DNA of 64,000 nt, taken from the NCBI GenBank assembly GCA_963576735.1, contig OY755171.1, positions 21,860,182-21,924,181 of the forward strand, read 5' to 3'. Each line of letters opens with the position of its first letter. Position 1 is the first letter of the stretch. Source of the stretch: Bedellia somnulentella (lineage: Eukaryota > Arthropoda > Insecta > Lepidoptera > Bedelliidae). Under the pieces are notes generated by a model, which saw only the letters and a list, made by a program, of their open reading frames with translations, was not told the DNA's origin and did no database searches. The position numbers and the translations under genes were made by a program. This document shows, piece after piece, positions 44,769 to 54,150 of the stretch.

Positions 44769-45802
44769 ACTGTATATACAAAATTTTTAGCACGTCACAA
44801 GTAGATAAGGAGTTACAATTTTCATAAGTATAGGTGACAGTGACAGGTTTCAATTGCACACAGACAAAAAGACTTATTATGGTTATAACATTTATTTTTA
44901 GATGTATTCCTAAATCCCATTCCATATTCTCATCGTTTCTGTCATATATATCCCATAAAGTAGAAGAGGTGTTGATTCTTAAAAACTTTAATAGGACGTA
45001 ATGTTTTGTAAACTGGTATTCCGAGTAACCATTTTTTATTCGGGCAGCACATTTATGTATTAGAAATACATTCCTAAGCACAACTCAGCCCTGTTGGTGT
45101 CCTCACGATATATTCCTCGCCGTTATCATATTAAACAGTATTTAATGTGATCTATTAACATTAAGGCTCTTATTTCATTTAGTGCTCAGAAGTTCAGAGT
45201 GCCATTTTTGTCTTGGACAGTGTGTCCATATGATTGGGTGTGAATAATTACTTACTAACCTTTTATGAACGAATTGTTACTAGACTAAGTACAACACACG
45301 CTTTTTAGAAACTGGCGATAGACTAAGTATAACACTAGCAAGTGGGTTTGTTCATAACAGTTTCTCTCAGTGTTAACAATCTTGCGAATATACTAAACCC
45401 GTGTTATATACATAGCTGTCTTACAATATAAACCACGAGTATACCTACTATATGTATTTATGCCAACAAATTAATAATTCCACTTGATTCCGTTCATGCG
45501 AGAACCGGGAAATAAATTGAGGTCACGTGACCGCGGCGGGAACGGTTCCAAAAATTATATTTTGATCGGTGCTTGTGAATACTAGTGACAGCGGCAAAAG
45601 TGTCACCTGTGTTATATGTTTTTTAAATGATTTTCTGGTGTAATACACGAAAATTTCAACGTTTAAATTACTTTATAATTCGCAAAATCACGAATATACG
45701 CTTCTTTTTATAGCTGACTTTTAGATGATTGAAATGAAGAGGAAATGTATAGTAAAAAAGCTACGATACATTGTTTAGGAACATAACTCCTACATAATTG
45801 TT

Positions 45803-46045
45803 GTGTTGTGTAACTTAGAATAGCACTACCCCATTTCTTTCCGAGGGTGTCCGTAAAAGGCAATTAAGGGTCTCAGGGCTTCTTAGTAAATTTTTGGGTG
45901 AAGCGTTTGGAGACCCATCGCCAACAACCTTTATTTCACTTTCTTTTCCCCCCTCAACTTCGAAAAGTGGCTGAGGAATTCCTTATTCTAAAGCTCTGTC
46001 TATCCCTTTAAGGGGTTTATAGCCGGGAGTATATGTATGTTTGTT
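45803..46045 (+). mobile_element. Family A copy, duplicate partner
   Basis: Same element as 42414-42657, carried along by the duplication. Confidence 0.8.
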
Positions 46046-46382
46046 TAGCAATGAAAACAAAGAATGTAATCGTTATTAAGACTATTGAATCTTACTTCAC
46101 TAAATAGCTTTTTTCTTGTTGCGATGAAACCGTTCTGTCAAAGTTTCAGCCTTTCTATTGCGCCGTTTAATTCTCGATTCTACGAACAAGTTGTTAGTAG
46201 ATTGTCTGTCAATCAGAACCCTTTGTTATACTGAAAACTGAAAGCCTGCTCTTATTACTCGTGTAATCTCGAAATTCGTTCGGTTTCTGAAAATGCCCTT
46301 TTCCTAGAACAGTGACTTCTGACGTTAGGTATAAAATATAATAGGGTGAATTTCAACTTCATTAAAACTAAACTTTTTAAAT

Positions 46383-47123
46383 AATTTATTTACACATTTA
46401 ACTATATATACAGTTTAAAAAAAAAATATGTATTATAATATATGAAAAACCTAACCTACATTAAATTATATAAAAAATGCTCTCGAAATCGCTGCCGCCT
46501 GGTGGCAGGGTTCCGAGAAGGCTGGCTGCATTACCCCTTTGAATCGCTAAACTAATTCTTTGAGCGAAGAATGCGCCAGCCCTTGGATCTCCGCATTTCT
46601 CGATCAGGCGCGTCGAAATTTCTTTGAAAAAACGACGCGCATCTGGGCCCCACGGACCGAGAGTCTCTACAGCAAAAGCTGAGAAGTAATGCTCTACAGC
46701 TAAATTGCTGTATTTGCGCCTCTTCAGACCCTCAGCTTCAGTTGCCGCAGTGCCAGCTTTAGATGCAGACCCCGACAAATGAGACGGCGCTAGTGTGTCG
46801 ACGCAGGTAGCGTCCCACACTAGCGTCCTCCCATTCTTCCATGGAATCAATGACATTCCGTCTGGTCTCTTACCATTGTCCCGCAGCAAACCTGATGGCT
46901 CCAGGATTGCTGGTATGTTGACAGTGGTAAGGGCCCGTCTGATAATATCATTGATTGCAGCATGGCGAGGTATGCGACCAGCACTACGACGACATGATAA
47001 TCCATGGTGCCCCAACTGATCGACAGCGATGTCTTTCATTGATTTTGGTGCCCAATCGCAGACCCATAGCTAGAGAAAAGGAGCCTCTGTCTAGCAATGT
47101 GCCGAGGTTGCTCGGAAAATTGC
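46383..47123 (-). mobile_element. 5'-truncated retroelement with endonuclease domain
   Basis: Absent from the paralogous site in copy 1 (about 42999-43010). Flanked by ACTTTTTAAAT (46372-46382 and 47124-47134). On the - strand it holds the end of an ORF followed by a ~75 bp AT-rich 3' UTR. Truncation at the coding side and an 11 bp target duplication indicate target-primed retroposition. Confidence 0.85.
46461..47039 (-). CDS. Restriction-like endonuclease domain, broken
   Basis: 192-residue frame with VDQLGHHGLSC (7-16), GRIPRHAAIND (21-31), GKRPDG (56-61), LVWDATCVDT (73-82), then AGTAATEAEGLKRRKY and a final QRGNAASLLGTLP. The His/Cys cluster followed by RPD and WD resembles the CCHC plus PD-(D/E)XK endonuclease that follows the RT in restriction-like-endonuclease LINEs; it would nick target DNA. 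From memory this exact C-terminal type is abundant in insects and cnidarians. Upstream, another frame reads GLRLGTKI, the usual preceding motif, so a small deletion or frameshift has removed the first cysteines. The RT part is absent (5' truncation). Not functional. Confidence 0.65.
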   Translation of the reverse strand: MKDIAVDQLGHHGLSCRRSAGRIPRHAAINDIIRRALTTVNIPAILEPSGLLRDNGKRPDGMSLIPWKNGRTLVWDATCVDTLAPSHLSGSASKAGTAATEAEGLKRRKYSNLAVEHYFSAFAVETLGPWGPDARRFFKEISTRLIEKCGDPRAGAFFAQRISLAIQRGNAASLLGTLPPGGSDFESIFYII

Positions 47124-47164
47124 ACTTTTTAAATTAAATTAATTCTTTTATGATATAATAGAAA

Positions 47165-47380
47165 TTGACATTACCGATATCCTATTGGCACCATTTCATG
47201 AATCTGTTCAACAAAGACGAAGATTTCGCAAAGGTGATTATAATGGAATTAACGAGTATTTAAAACAAATTCAATGGCACACAGCTCTTGAAAATAAAGG
47301 TCTGGATGACACTTTAGATTTCTTTTTTTTACGAAGTGTTAAACGATGCCATCACATAATTTATTCCCGTGGATATTCGT
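47165..47380 (+). pseudogene. Linker upstream of the LINE RT, other frame
   Basis: Reads IDITDILLAPFHESVQQRR... to VKRCHHI, the region between endonuclease and RT. It loses frame with the RT between about 47325 and 47365, near an eight-T run where one base gain or loss would restore continuity. The copy is therefore inactive. Confidence 0.65.
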
Positions 47381-49333
47381 AGTAAAAGCTACAACCATCC
47401 TGTCTGGTATAGTCCCCCACTTAAACGCTGTTTAAAAGAGAAATTTAAAGCTCACTCACGCTGGAAACGAACCAATAACCCACTAGATTATGACCAATTT
47501 TCATTATTACGAAAACGATGCAAGGATTTACAACGCACTTGCTATGGGGATTACATAACTACTATCCAAAATAACATAAAAGTTAACCCTAAAGCTCTTT
47601 GGTCTTTTATTAAATCAGGTCGCGGCGGTTCATCGTATCCTAAAATATTCCAACACTACAACAAATCATTCGACTCTGGTCAATCAATCTGTGATGCATT
47701 TAATGACTTTTTCTGCTCTGTGTTTACCAAACCTGCTGACAACTACCCCGATATACCCTTATCTTCTCCACAGTGTGATACTGGTAAAACTATAAGTAAT
47801 ATAAGTACTAATGAGGAAGAGATTTACAAGTTGCTTCTTTCTTTGGACATCAACGGTGGTGCAGGCACTGATAATATTCCTCCCTTCTTTATTAAGAACT
47901 GCGCTAAGCCTCTTTCCACCCCTCTTTGTATAATTTATAATCGTTCTTTTCATGCAGGTATTTTCCCTAAAATCTGGAAGGACGCTTTGATAGTACCAGT
48001 TCACAAAAATGGTCCGAAATACAAAATTGCTAACTATAGACCCATTTCTATCCTAAACATTTTTGCTAAAGTCTTAGAGAAAATTGCTTATAAACGTATC
48101 TATCCTGTTGTTAAACATAGTATTCCGTCTCAACAGCATGGTTTTCTTAAAGGTAGATCTGTACTTTCCAACCTCATTGAATTCATAGATTTTGTCCTTG
48201 GTTGTATGGATAGAGGTATACAAGTTGACGTAGTCTATACTGATTTTCAAAAAGCTTTCGACCGAGGAGACCACGTGATTATTCTTCGCAAGCTTCTTGC
48301 TTTAGGGGTGCAAGGTGATTTCTTTAGATGGATAAAATCTTATATATCTAACCGTCATCAAGCTGTTGTTTTGGGTGGTTTTCGATCAGGTTTTGTTGAC
48401 ATACCATCAGGAGTACCCCAAGGATCCCATTTGGGTCCCCTTTTATATAATATTTATTTGTACGATATTTTTACAGCCATATGTGAGACCAATTTTATAA
48501 TGTATGCAGATGACAAAAAGGTTTATTGTGGTATCCGACAAGCTGACGACTGTTATAAGCTACAAAGGGATTTGGATCGCCTCACCGATTACTATAACGA
48601 GAACAGAATAGATATATATGTGTCAAAATGCGTGCAAATTACTTTTTCACGAAGTAATAAACCCATTATTAATACTTACTATATTAATAAACAGCCTATC
48701 CGGAGAGTTAATGCAGTAAAAGACCTCGGCGTTACTTTAGATTCAAAGCTTACTTTTGAACAACACATTGTTGATATCACTAATCGTGCATACAAAAATC
48801 TGGGCTTTGTAATGAGGACTTGTGAAACGTTTAAAGACCCTAAATGTGTACAGACGGTTTATTATGCCTATGTTCGCAGTATTCTGGAGTTCGCCTCAAG
48901 TGTTTGGTCCCCTCAGTACATTAAGTACAAGTATATGATTGAAAGAATACAACATATTTTTGTACGACACTTAAATTTTAAAACTAAGAACTTCCATAAG
49001 TGTTACGAAATGAGTTGTAAATTTCATAAAATGTTAAGATTAGAGGATCGCCGTATTTTAACTGACCTAACCGTTCTACATGATATAATACATGGTCGTT
49101 TGGATAACCCAAACTTACTTGCACAGGTTGGACTTAACACGCCATCATATAGGACTCGCCATACCATAAATAGTTTGTTCTCCGTACCAATTTCCAGAAC
49201 TAACTACTCACAGAACGCTCCTTTTAGTCGTATTTTATCCGAATATAATAAAAACTTCCATGATTTAGATCTATTTAATCTAAGTAGATGCGCATTCAGG
49301 AAAGCTGTAATGGACGTACTTTTTAATTCTTAA
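47369..49333 (+). CDS. Reverse transcriptase of Jockey-group LINE
   Basis: 654-residue frame; the RT proper is complete. Landmarks: GAGTDNIPPFFIKNCA (fingers), YKIANYRPISILN, QHGFLKGRSVLSNL, VVYTDFQKAFDRGDH (first catalytic Asp), PSGVPQGSHLGPLLY, IMYADDKKVY with YADD at 379-382, VNAVKDLGVTLDS, then the C-terminal region AYVRSILEFASSVWSP. The N-terminal Met is internal; true coding continues upstream in another frame. The enzyme copies element RNA at the nicked target. The endonuclease and any ORF1 are missing. An AFDRG in place of the usual AFDxV may be a substitution. Between Jockey and CR1 the exact clade is uncertain. Confidence 0.85.
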   Translation: MDIRSKSYNHPVWYSPPLKRCLKEKFKAHSRWKRTNNPLDYDQFSLLRKRCKDLQRTCYGDYITTIQNNIKVNPKALWSFIKSGRGGSSYPKIFQHYNKSFDSGQSICDAFNDFFCSVFTKPADNYPDIPLSSPQCDTGKTISNISTNEEEIYKLLLSLDINGGAGTDNIPPFFIKNCAKPLSTPLCIIYNRSFHAGIFPKIWKDALIVPVHKNGPKYKIANYRPISILNIFAKVLEKIAYKRIYPVVKHSIPSQQHGFLKGRSVLSNLIEFIDFVLGCMDRGIQVDVVYTDFQKAFDRGDHVIILRKLLALGVQGDFFRWIKSYISNRHQAVVLGGFRSGFVDIPSGVPQGSHLGPLLYNIYLYDIFTAICETNFIMYADDKKVYCGIRQADDCYKLQRDLDRLTDYYNENRIDIYVSKCVQITFSRSNKPIINTYYINKQPIRRVNAVKDLGVTLDSKLTFEQHIVDITNRAYKNLGFVMRTCETFKDPKCVQTVYYAYVRSILEFASSVWSPQYIKYKYMIERIQHIFVRHLNFKTKNFHKCYEMSCKFHKMLRLEDRRILTDLTVLHDIIHGRLDNPNLLAQVGLNTPSYRTRHTINSLFSVPISRTNYSQNAPFSRILSEYNKNFHDLDLFNLSRCAFRKAVMDVLFNS

Positions 49334-49414
49334 AATACATATTATATTATGAGTATAATTTTAATAACACATACATTCTTATATATCTTTATGTATGTCA
49401 CAGATTTTTATTTG

Positions 49415-49418
<4 letters not shown>

Positions 49419-49470
<52 letters not shown>
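49419..49470. repeat. (CA)n microsatellite
   Basis: About 25 AC units inside the LINE 3' UTR. Confidence 0.95.
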
Positions 49471-49478
<8 letters not shown>

Positions 49479-49891
49479 CCTTGAGATATCGTGGATCAAA
49501 ATAATTTTGCTTTAAATATTGTTGTTAATATATATTTTATTTCCTCTTAAAATTGTATGTATTTGTTAGAGTTACTTGCTATAAAAAAAAAACATGTGTT
49601 GAAACTCAAATGTAACGTAAAAACAAGATTATTGTTAGATATGTTTTCTGTACATCTGTGAACATCTGTCATTGGCCTTACTTGATTTCTATTATTAACT
49701 GTGTATTATTACTTATGTCGCTGTTGATGTTCCTAATAAAAATAAATAAATAAATAAATAAATAAAGGATTTATAAAAACAAATTGGTGAAAATATGTAT
49801 ACATAGAGGGATACATTGAGATTAAAAATAGAAAGAGCTTGAAGTGTTGGAAGTTTTAAGAATAAAACTACATGAATATGGGTTTACTCCA

Positions 49892-49985
49892 ACTTAGGAG
49901 ATATTTGCCAGGATCGTACAAAATGGCGTTTGATATTCTGCATACTTCAAAAGGAACGTGAGTATATATGTGTGTATGTATATAT
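49892..49985 (+). mobile_element. LINE-R 3' end, decayed, duplicate partner
   Basis: Same remnant as 43141-43225; its microsatellite tail is the site of the next insertion. Confidence 0.65.
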
Positions 49986-50004
49986 ATATATATATACATA
50001 TATA

Positions 50005-50620
50005 TGACATTGAAAGAAGAGTGAAAAGGGCAATGCGGTAAATGGAGCAATGAATAGCCTAATGATCAGTCAATCGGTGTCTGAAAAGGCCCGAATGGCT
50101 GTGCATGATGCTGTTCTTATTCCTACGCTTATGTATGGAAGCGAATGTTGGGTGTGGCAGAAGAAGCATGAGAGCAGAGTGAATGCTGTAGAGATGAGGT
50201 CCCTCAGAAAAATTTGTAATGTTAGATTGTGTGACCGAGTGAGAAATAGTGTTATTCGTGAAAAGTGTGGTGTGAAAGATGATATTGTAAGAAAGATAGA
50301 AAAAGCAATGTTGAGATGGTTTGGGCACATAGAGAGGATGGATGATAGAAGATTGGTAAAAGGGATCTATAGAGCTAGTGTGGATGGTAATGTTGGTAGA
50401 GGATGACCACGGAGAACACACTTGGACCAAATTGAGAGTGTGCTCAGAAAGGCTGGCGTCCGAAGTATGAAGAATAAAAGAGCATGCATGAAAAGATTGA
50501 TGGATGTAAACGAAGCTAGAGAGGTTTGTCAGGATCGTACGAAGTGGCGATCGATAGTCTCTGCCTACCCCAATGGGAATTAATGGCGTGAGTATATGTA
50601 TGTATGTATGTATATATATA
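50005..50620 (+). mobile_element. LINE-R 3' portion
   Basis: Encodes the last ~190 residues of LINE-R RT, about 88% like 5370-5940. A stop at 50404 (TGA in the GRGRPRR region) and an early frame problem mark it as dead. The tail is TATG repeats running into (TA)n. Lies inside the tail of the older LINE-R remnant. Confidence 0.85.
50050..50406 (+). pseudogene. Truncated LINE-R RT reading frame
   Basis: 118 residues: MNSLMISQSVSEKARM, then YGSECWVWQKKHESR and MLRWFGHIERMDD, stopping prematurely at a CGA-to-TGA type change. The frame downstream (PRRTHLDQIE to SAYPNGN) continues to 50582. No catalytic RT motif remains. Confidence 0.8.
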
Positions 50621-50715
50621 TATAGGTATTTATGTATGTGTATATATATATAAATACCTATATATATATATATATACATACATATACTCACGCCATTAAT
50701 TCCCATTGGGGTATT
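50563..50715. repeat. Tail-to-tail palindrome of LINE-R ends
   Basis: CTACCCCAATGGGAATTAAT at 50560 is mirrored by ATTAATTCCCATTGGGGTA ending at 50715. The arms include the tails and (TA)n tracts and meet near 50630-50665. Confidence 0.85.
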
Positions 50716-50974
50716 ATATATATTATATATATATATATATAGGTATATATGTATAATAGCGGTCATCTTAATTGAATCTATTTGCCCTATATTTTTGTAT
50801 TTAGTATTATGATTTTATACCTACCTACCGAGAAATGCTAACCAAAGATTTCAATACGCTCTCGTAATGCATTTTCTTTTTGTTGGATTCGTCTTAACCA
50901 AATAGTAAATTAAGTAAAATAGTGACTTCTGTGTATGACCAGATAGCCAATAGCCATTTTATAATTCAAATTAA

Positions 50975-51320
50975 ATGTACACATACATATACTCACGCCA
51001 TTACTTAATTTTAGGGTAGGCAGGGACTATCGTACGCCACTTTGTAAGATCCTGTCAAACCTCTCTAGTTTCACTCACATCCATATTTTTTTTCATACAT
51101 GCTCTTTTATTCTTCATACTCCTTACGCTTACGCTTGCCTTTTTGAACTCACTCTCTATTTGGTTTAAATGTGTCCTTCGTGGTCATCTTCTACTAACAT
51201 TACCTTCCAGTTTATCTCGATAGATCTCTTTGACCAATTTCTTTGACAAATTCACTGTCATCCATTCCCTCTATCATCTTTCACACCGCACAAACATTTC
51301 TGAGGGACCTTATTTCTATT
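50975..51320 (-). mobile_element. LINE-R 3' end, diverged
   Basis: - strand copy with tail, hairpin and parts of the C-terminal coding region. A ~60 bp sequence (TATGACCAGMTRGCCAATAG) lies on both sides at 50917 and 51342. Confidence 0.75.
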
Positions 51321-51425
51321 TCTTACCCTAAAAGTTTAAATTCAGTAAACCCGTGACTTTCAAGTATGACCAGCTGGCCAATAGCCATTATGTAATCCAA
51401 ATTAAATTTATTGTAAAATTTTCAG

Positions 51426-51572
51426 GAGATGCTGATTCCCAAAGAGCAGTGCCGAGTCCAGCCCCTGAGTTCGGAGACCAGAGCCGTCTGTTCGCTCCCT
51501 CACGCCCGCCTGGCCAGGACCCCGTCTATTTCCTCACAGAGCAGTCTTGATAGCGGCACTTCTAGAGGAACG
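51426..51572 (+). CDS. Host-gene internal exon
   Basis: 147 bp, 49 codons, phase 0 at both ends. Acceptor ATTGTAAAATTTTCAG at 51425; donor GTACGTAG at 51573. The phase-0 frame is fully open and ends ARTPSISSQSSLDSGTSRGT; the other two frames contain stops. Early residues EMLIPKEQC are followed by a Ser/Arg-rich segment with RTPSIS, a pattern often seen at basophilic kinase sites in disordered linkers. Phase agrees with both upstream candidate first exons and with the next exon at 58143. GC content is far above the intron. No conserved domain is recognised. Confidence 0.75.
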
Positions 51573-51601
51573 GTACGTAGCACTTTTTAAAAAAGAAATG
51601 A

Positions 51602-51690
51602 GAGCAACCGTTATAGCCCAGTGAGTAGAACACTTGGTTATCGTGCAAACGACTAGTGTTCAAATCCTGGGTCGGGCCTACGAATGTTTT
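51602..51690 (+). mobile_element. Family B tRNA-like head
   Basis: A-box TATAGCCCAGTGAG and B-box GTTCAAATCC, ending at GGGTCGGGCCTACG; the body is missing. Lies 30 bp downstream of the host exon. Confidence 0.8.
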
Positions 51691-51764
51691 TTATCTAGTC
51701 TGGGTGGTAACTTGGTTGGTAAAAATATCCACATTATTTTGTTTAATATTAGGGTAAGGACACT

Positions 51765-51930
51765 GTGAGGTTTGTATGTTTAATAAAAGATGTTATTAAA
51801 GGAAAGAAAAATTTCGACACTGGCGGGGTGAAAAGAAAAAAAAAATTTTTTCTTTCCTTTAATAACATCTTTTATTTATGAGTAATAATCCCCACATGAG
51901 GAATTCATGTCAAAAAACATTAAATTATGT
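51765..51930 (-). mobile_element. Family C element with tRNA cassette deleted
   Basis: The arms AAAGATGTTATTAAAGGAAAG and complement face each other across ~45 bp in which only GACACTGGCGGGG of the cassette remains. Body end CCCCACATGAGG is present. Confidence 0.7.
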
Positions 51931-52049
51931 GATAGTTAGGCGTTTTCAACATTTGCATTCTATCTGAAAAGGTAGACAAGTGGCCGTCCGAATTAGTTAA
52001 AATTCGGAGGTAGGAAACGCAAACACTACTTGAACGTGTAAAAAAACAG

Positions 52050-52184
52050 AAACAAAGGATAGAGAAATTTCGCGCTGGATGCCAACTGACACTGTAGCTC
52101 AGTTGGCAGAGCGACGGGGGCGTATACCCGAAGGTCGCGGGTTCGAACCCCGCCAGTGTCGAAATTTTTCTTTCCTTTAATAAC
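52050..52184 (+). mobile_element. Family C tRNA cassette, + orientation
   Basis: 52083-52160 folds as a cloverleaf: acceptor GACACTG with CAGTGTC, D stem GCTC/GAGC, and T arm GCGGG-TTCGAAC-CCCGC. The anticodon stem has one extra G, so it is imperfect. Followed by GAAATTTTTCTTTCC. The body it belongs to resumes after the LINE at 53438. Confidence 0.8.
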
Positions 52185-53437
52185 CAGGCGCTCCCTACTG
52201 GAATAAACATGGTCACCCATACCTCATTGAAAGTTATAAAAAGTTACAGCATTGTAAAATTAATGACACTGGAATGTCTGTGACATCCAGTATCGCACCG
52301 CAGAACTACGTAACACCATTCAGGTCTATTTGCTCTCCATCAATTCCTACAATTACAGCGGCCAAAAGAAATATTTCCTCCAAAGAATTAAAATATGAAG
52401 TGGAGACATATCTTGAATCTACTTTCAATAACTATGTACAGATTTACACAGACGGGTCTATAAACAAAAATGTTGGAGGATGTTCTTTTTTTGACACTTG
52501 TAATTATTTCAAAGCCAGTTTTTCCATCAAAAATCAGCACATCCCCATAATGAGCATAGAACTATTGGCGATACGTGAGGCGCTTTCTTATGTAGAAAGT
52601 ACAGATTACAAAAATGTGATAATACTTACCGACTCCAAGAGTAGCCTTCAACATTTGATTTCCTGTTCCGAAGGTTCCCAAGGAAGAAACGAGACTTACC
52701 ACATTATTAAATGTATTATTAATTTAATACGTAATGGGGTGAATGTCCGATTGCAGTGGATACCTTCCCATGTCGGTATTTACGGTAATGAAATGGCAGA
52801 TTATTTAGCAAGAGTAACATCAACTGAAGAAATACACATTGACGTAACCCCATACTTTTTTGACTATCTCAGTTTTGTAAAAAATAAAATTCATGACGAA
52901 TGGAATATTTACTTTCAAGAAAAGTCAACTATTAAAGGTTTGTGGTATCGAACTTTAACTGATAAGCCCCCTAACTCTCCATGGTTTTCTAAAAATAAGA
53001 TAAATAAATCAGACCTTGTACTAGCTTTCAGGGTACGTTCAAATCACTTGCCCCTTAATAACTTTTTATATCTTATGCGTAAAACTGACACCTCCAATTG
53101 TTTAGTTTGTGGTTGTCATGAAGATCTGTACCATTTGTTAACAGTTTGTTCAAGAAACGAGTCTATTCGTGAAGAACTGCTAACCGACATTGCATGTGGC
53201 AGAGAAAATCTCTTTTTCTTCTTTCACGATATTTTCAGCTCAAAATTTACTGCTCCACGTAGTGACAGAGTACTAAGCTTTATTGCTCAATCATTGTTCC
53301 TCAGACAGGCAGACTCAGATGATATAAATAATGTAAATAGTTTATAATATTAATAAGTAATTATAAGAATACTTTGTTACAAGCCGACTTAGTCTTTATG
53401 GCTGTAAGGCTTTACTTAAGATTTTAAATAAAAAATA
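52185..53437 (+). mobile_element. RNase H-bearing LINE 3' part
   Basis: Inserted into the family C element: AATAAC at 52179-52184 and 53438-53443, and the sequences on either side join as in the intact element at 51870-51890. 5'-truncated; tail AAATAAAAAATAA. Confidence 0.85.
52274..53347 (+). CDS. RNase H domain and zinc-knuckle C-terminus of a LINE
   Basis: 357 residues, and the frame is already open from about 52190. RNase H type I core: YTDGS (Asp60), MSIELLAIREAL (Glu96), ILTDSKSS (Asp120), QWIPSHVGIYGNEMADYLA (His166, Asp176); all four acidic catalytic residues and the His are present. A C-terminal C-x2-C-x7-H-x4-C motif (Cys276, Cys279, His287, Cys292) follows. RNase H after RT occurs in the I, R1, LOA and related groups; it degrades the RNA strand after cDNA synthesis. 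The RT itself is lost by 5' truncation. The uninterrupted frame suggests a young insertion. Confidence 0.85.
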   Translation: MSVTSSIAPQNYVTPFRSICSPSIPTITAAKRNISSKELKYEVETYLESTFNNYVQIYTDGSINKNVGGCSFFDTCNYFKASFSIKNQHIPIMSIELLAIREALSYVESTDYKNVIILTDSKSSLQHLISCSEGSQGRNETYHIIKCIINLIRNGVNVRLQWIPSHVGIYGNEMADYLARVTSTEEIHIDVTPYFFDYLSFVKNKIHDEWNIYFQEKSTIKGLWYRTLTDKPPNSPWFSKNKINKSDLVLAFRVRSNHLPLNNFLYLMRKTDTSNCLVCGCHEDLYHLLTVCSRNESIREELLTDIACGRENLFFFFHDIFSSKFTAPRSDRVLSFIAQSLFLRQADSDDINNVNSL

Positions 53438-53520
53438 AATAACATCTTTTATTTATGAGTAATAATCCCCACATGAGGAATTCATGTCAAAAAACATTAA
53501 ATTTGTATGTTTAAGTTAAG
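53438..53520 (-). mobile_element. Family C body after the LINE insertion
   Basis: AACATCTTTTATTTATGAG to CATTAAA, same as 51870-51930; continues the element broken at 52184. Confidence 0.75.
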
Positions 53521-53586
53521 ACTAAGACATGATTTCGGACTATAGAATAAAGTGGAGACTGATATTGGTGAATTTGAATGTGTGAA

Positions 53587-53943
53587 GCAACCGTGATAGC
53601 CCAGTGGGTAGAACACTCGGTTATCGTGCAAACGACTAGTGTTCAAATCCTGGGTCGGGCCTACACCAATTTGTCTTTTCTAGAGACATATGTGTGGTTA
53701 ATTTATCATGGTTGTAAACGGTGAGGGAAAGCATCGTGAGGAAACCCACATGGCTGAGTTGTACTTAGTCATGTGACAGTGTATTCGTACAAAACGGCGA
53801 TAGGCCTGCCCCCTATCACGTGAGTACACTCTCCATGCAAAACGTGGGTACTCTGAATACCAGGTGACAAAGTCAAGTGATGTTTAGAAGTATTAGTACC
53901 TCTGCCAACCCCCTCGGGGATACTCGGCGTAAACGTTTATGTT
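53587..53943 (+). mobile_element. Family B SINE, full length
   Basis: Best + strand copy with complete head (GATAGCCCAGTGGG, GTTCAAATCC), body, hairpin AACCCCCTCGGGGATA and ACGTTTATGTTG end. Confidence 0.9.
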
Positions 53944-53949
53944 GAATGT

Positions 53950-54150
53950 GTCTGTTCATGAAAACCTCATGTGGGGATTATTGCTAATAAATAAAGGAAA
54001 GAAAAATTTCGACACAGGCACGGCAAAATTTACACGGTAGCTCAATTGGCAGAGCGACGGCGGCGTATACCCGAGGTCGCGGATTCGATTCCCGCCTGTG
54101 TCGAAATTTTTCTTTCTATTATTTATCCCTTATTTATTAGTGATATTAGT
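53950..54150 (+). mobile_element. Family C element, + orientation
   Basis: Body CCTCATGTGGGGATTATTGC, AAAGGAAAGAAAAATTTCG arm, tRNA-like cassette (54029-54103; T arm GCGGA-TTCGATT-CCCGC), and GTGTCGAAATTTTTC arm. Confidence 0.8.

Larger units (their letters stand above)
47165..49766 (+). mobile_element. Jockey-group LINE, 5'-truncated
   Basis: Inserted between GAAA and GGAT of the site seen empty at about 43018-43026. It contains the end of the linker before RT, the whole RT and a 3' UTR with (CA)n (49419-49470). The tail is AATAAATAAATAAA. No target duplication longer than a few A residues is visible. Confidence 0.9.
44770..50876. repeat. Segmental duplication, copy 2, expanded by insertions
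   Basis: Same sequence as 40320-43350, interrupted by a truncated endonuclease retroelement (46383-47123), a Jockey-group LINE (47165-49766) and a LINE-R piece (about 49990-50745). Confidence 0.9.

Noticed and set aside
50059..50766. 235-residue frame on the - strand
   Set aside because: Antisense of LINE-R coding sequence and its microsatellite tail; low-complexity Tyr/Ile runs come from the (TA)n tract.
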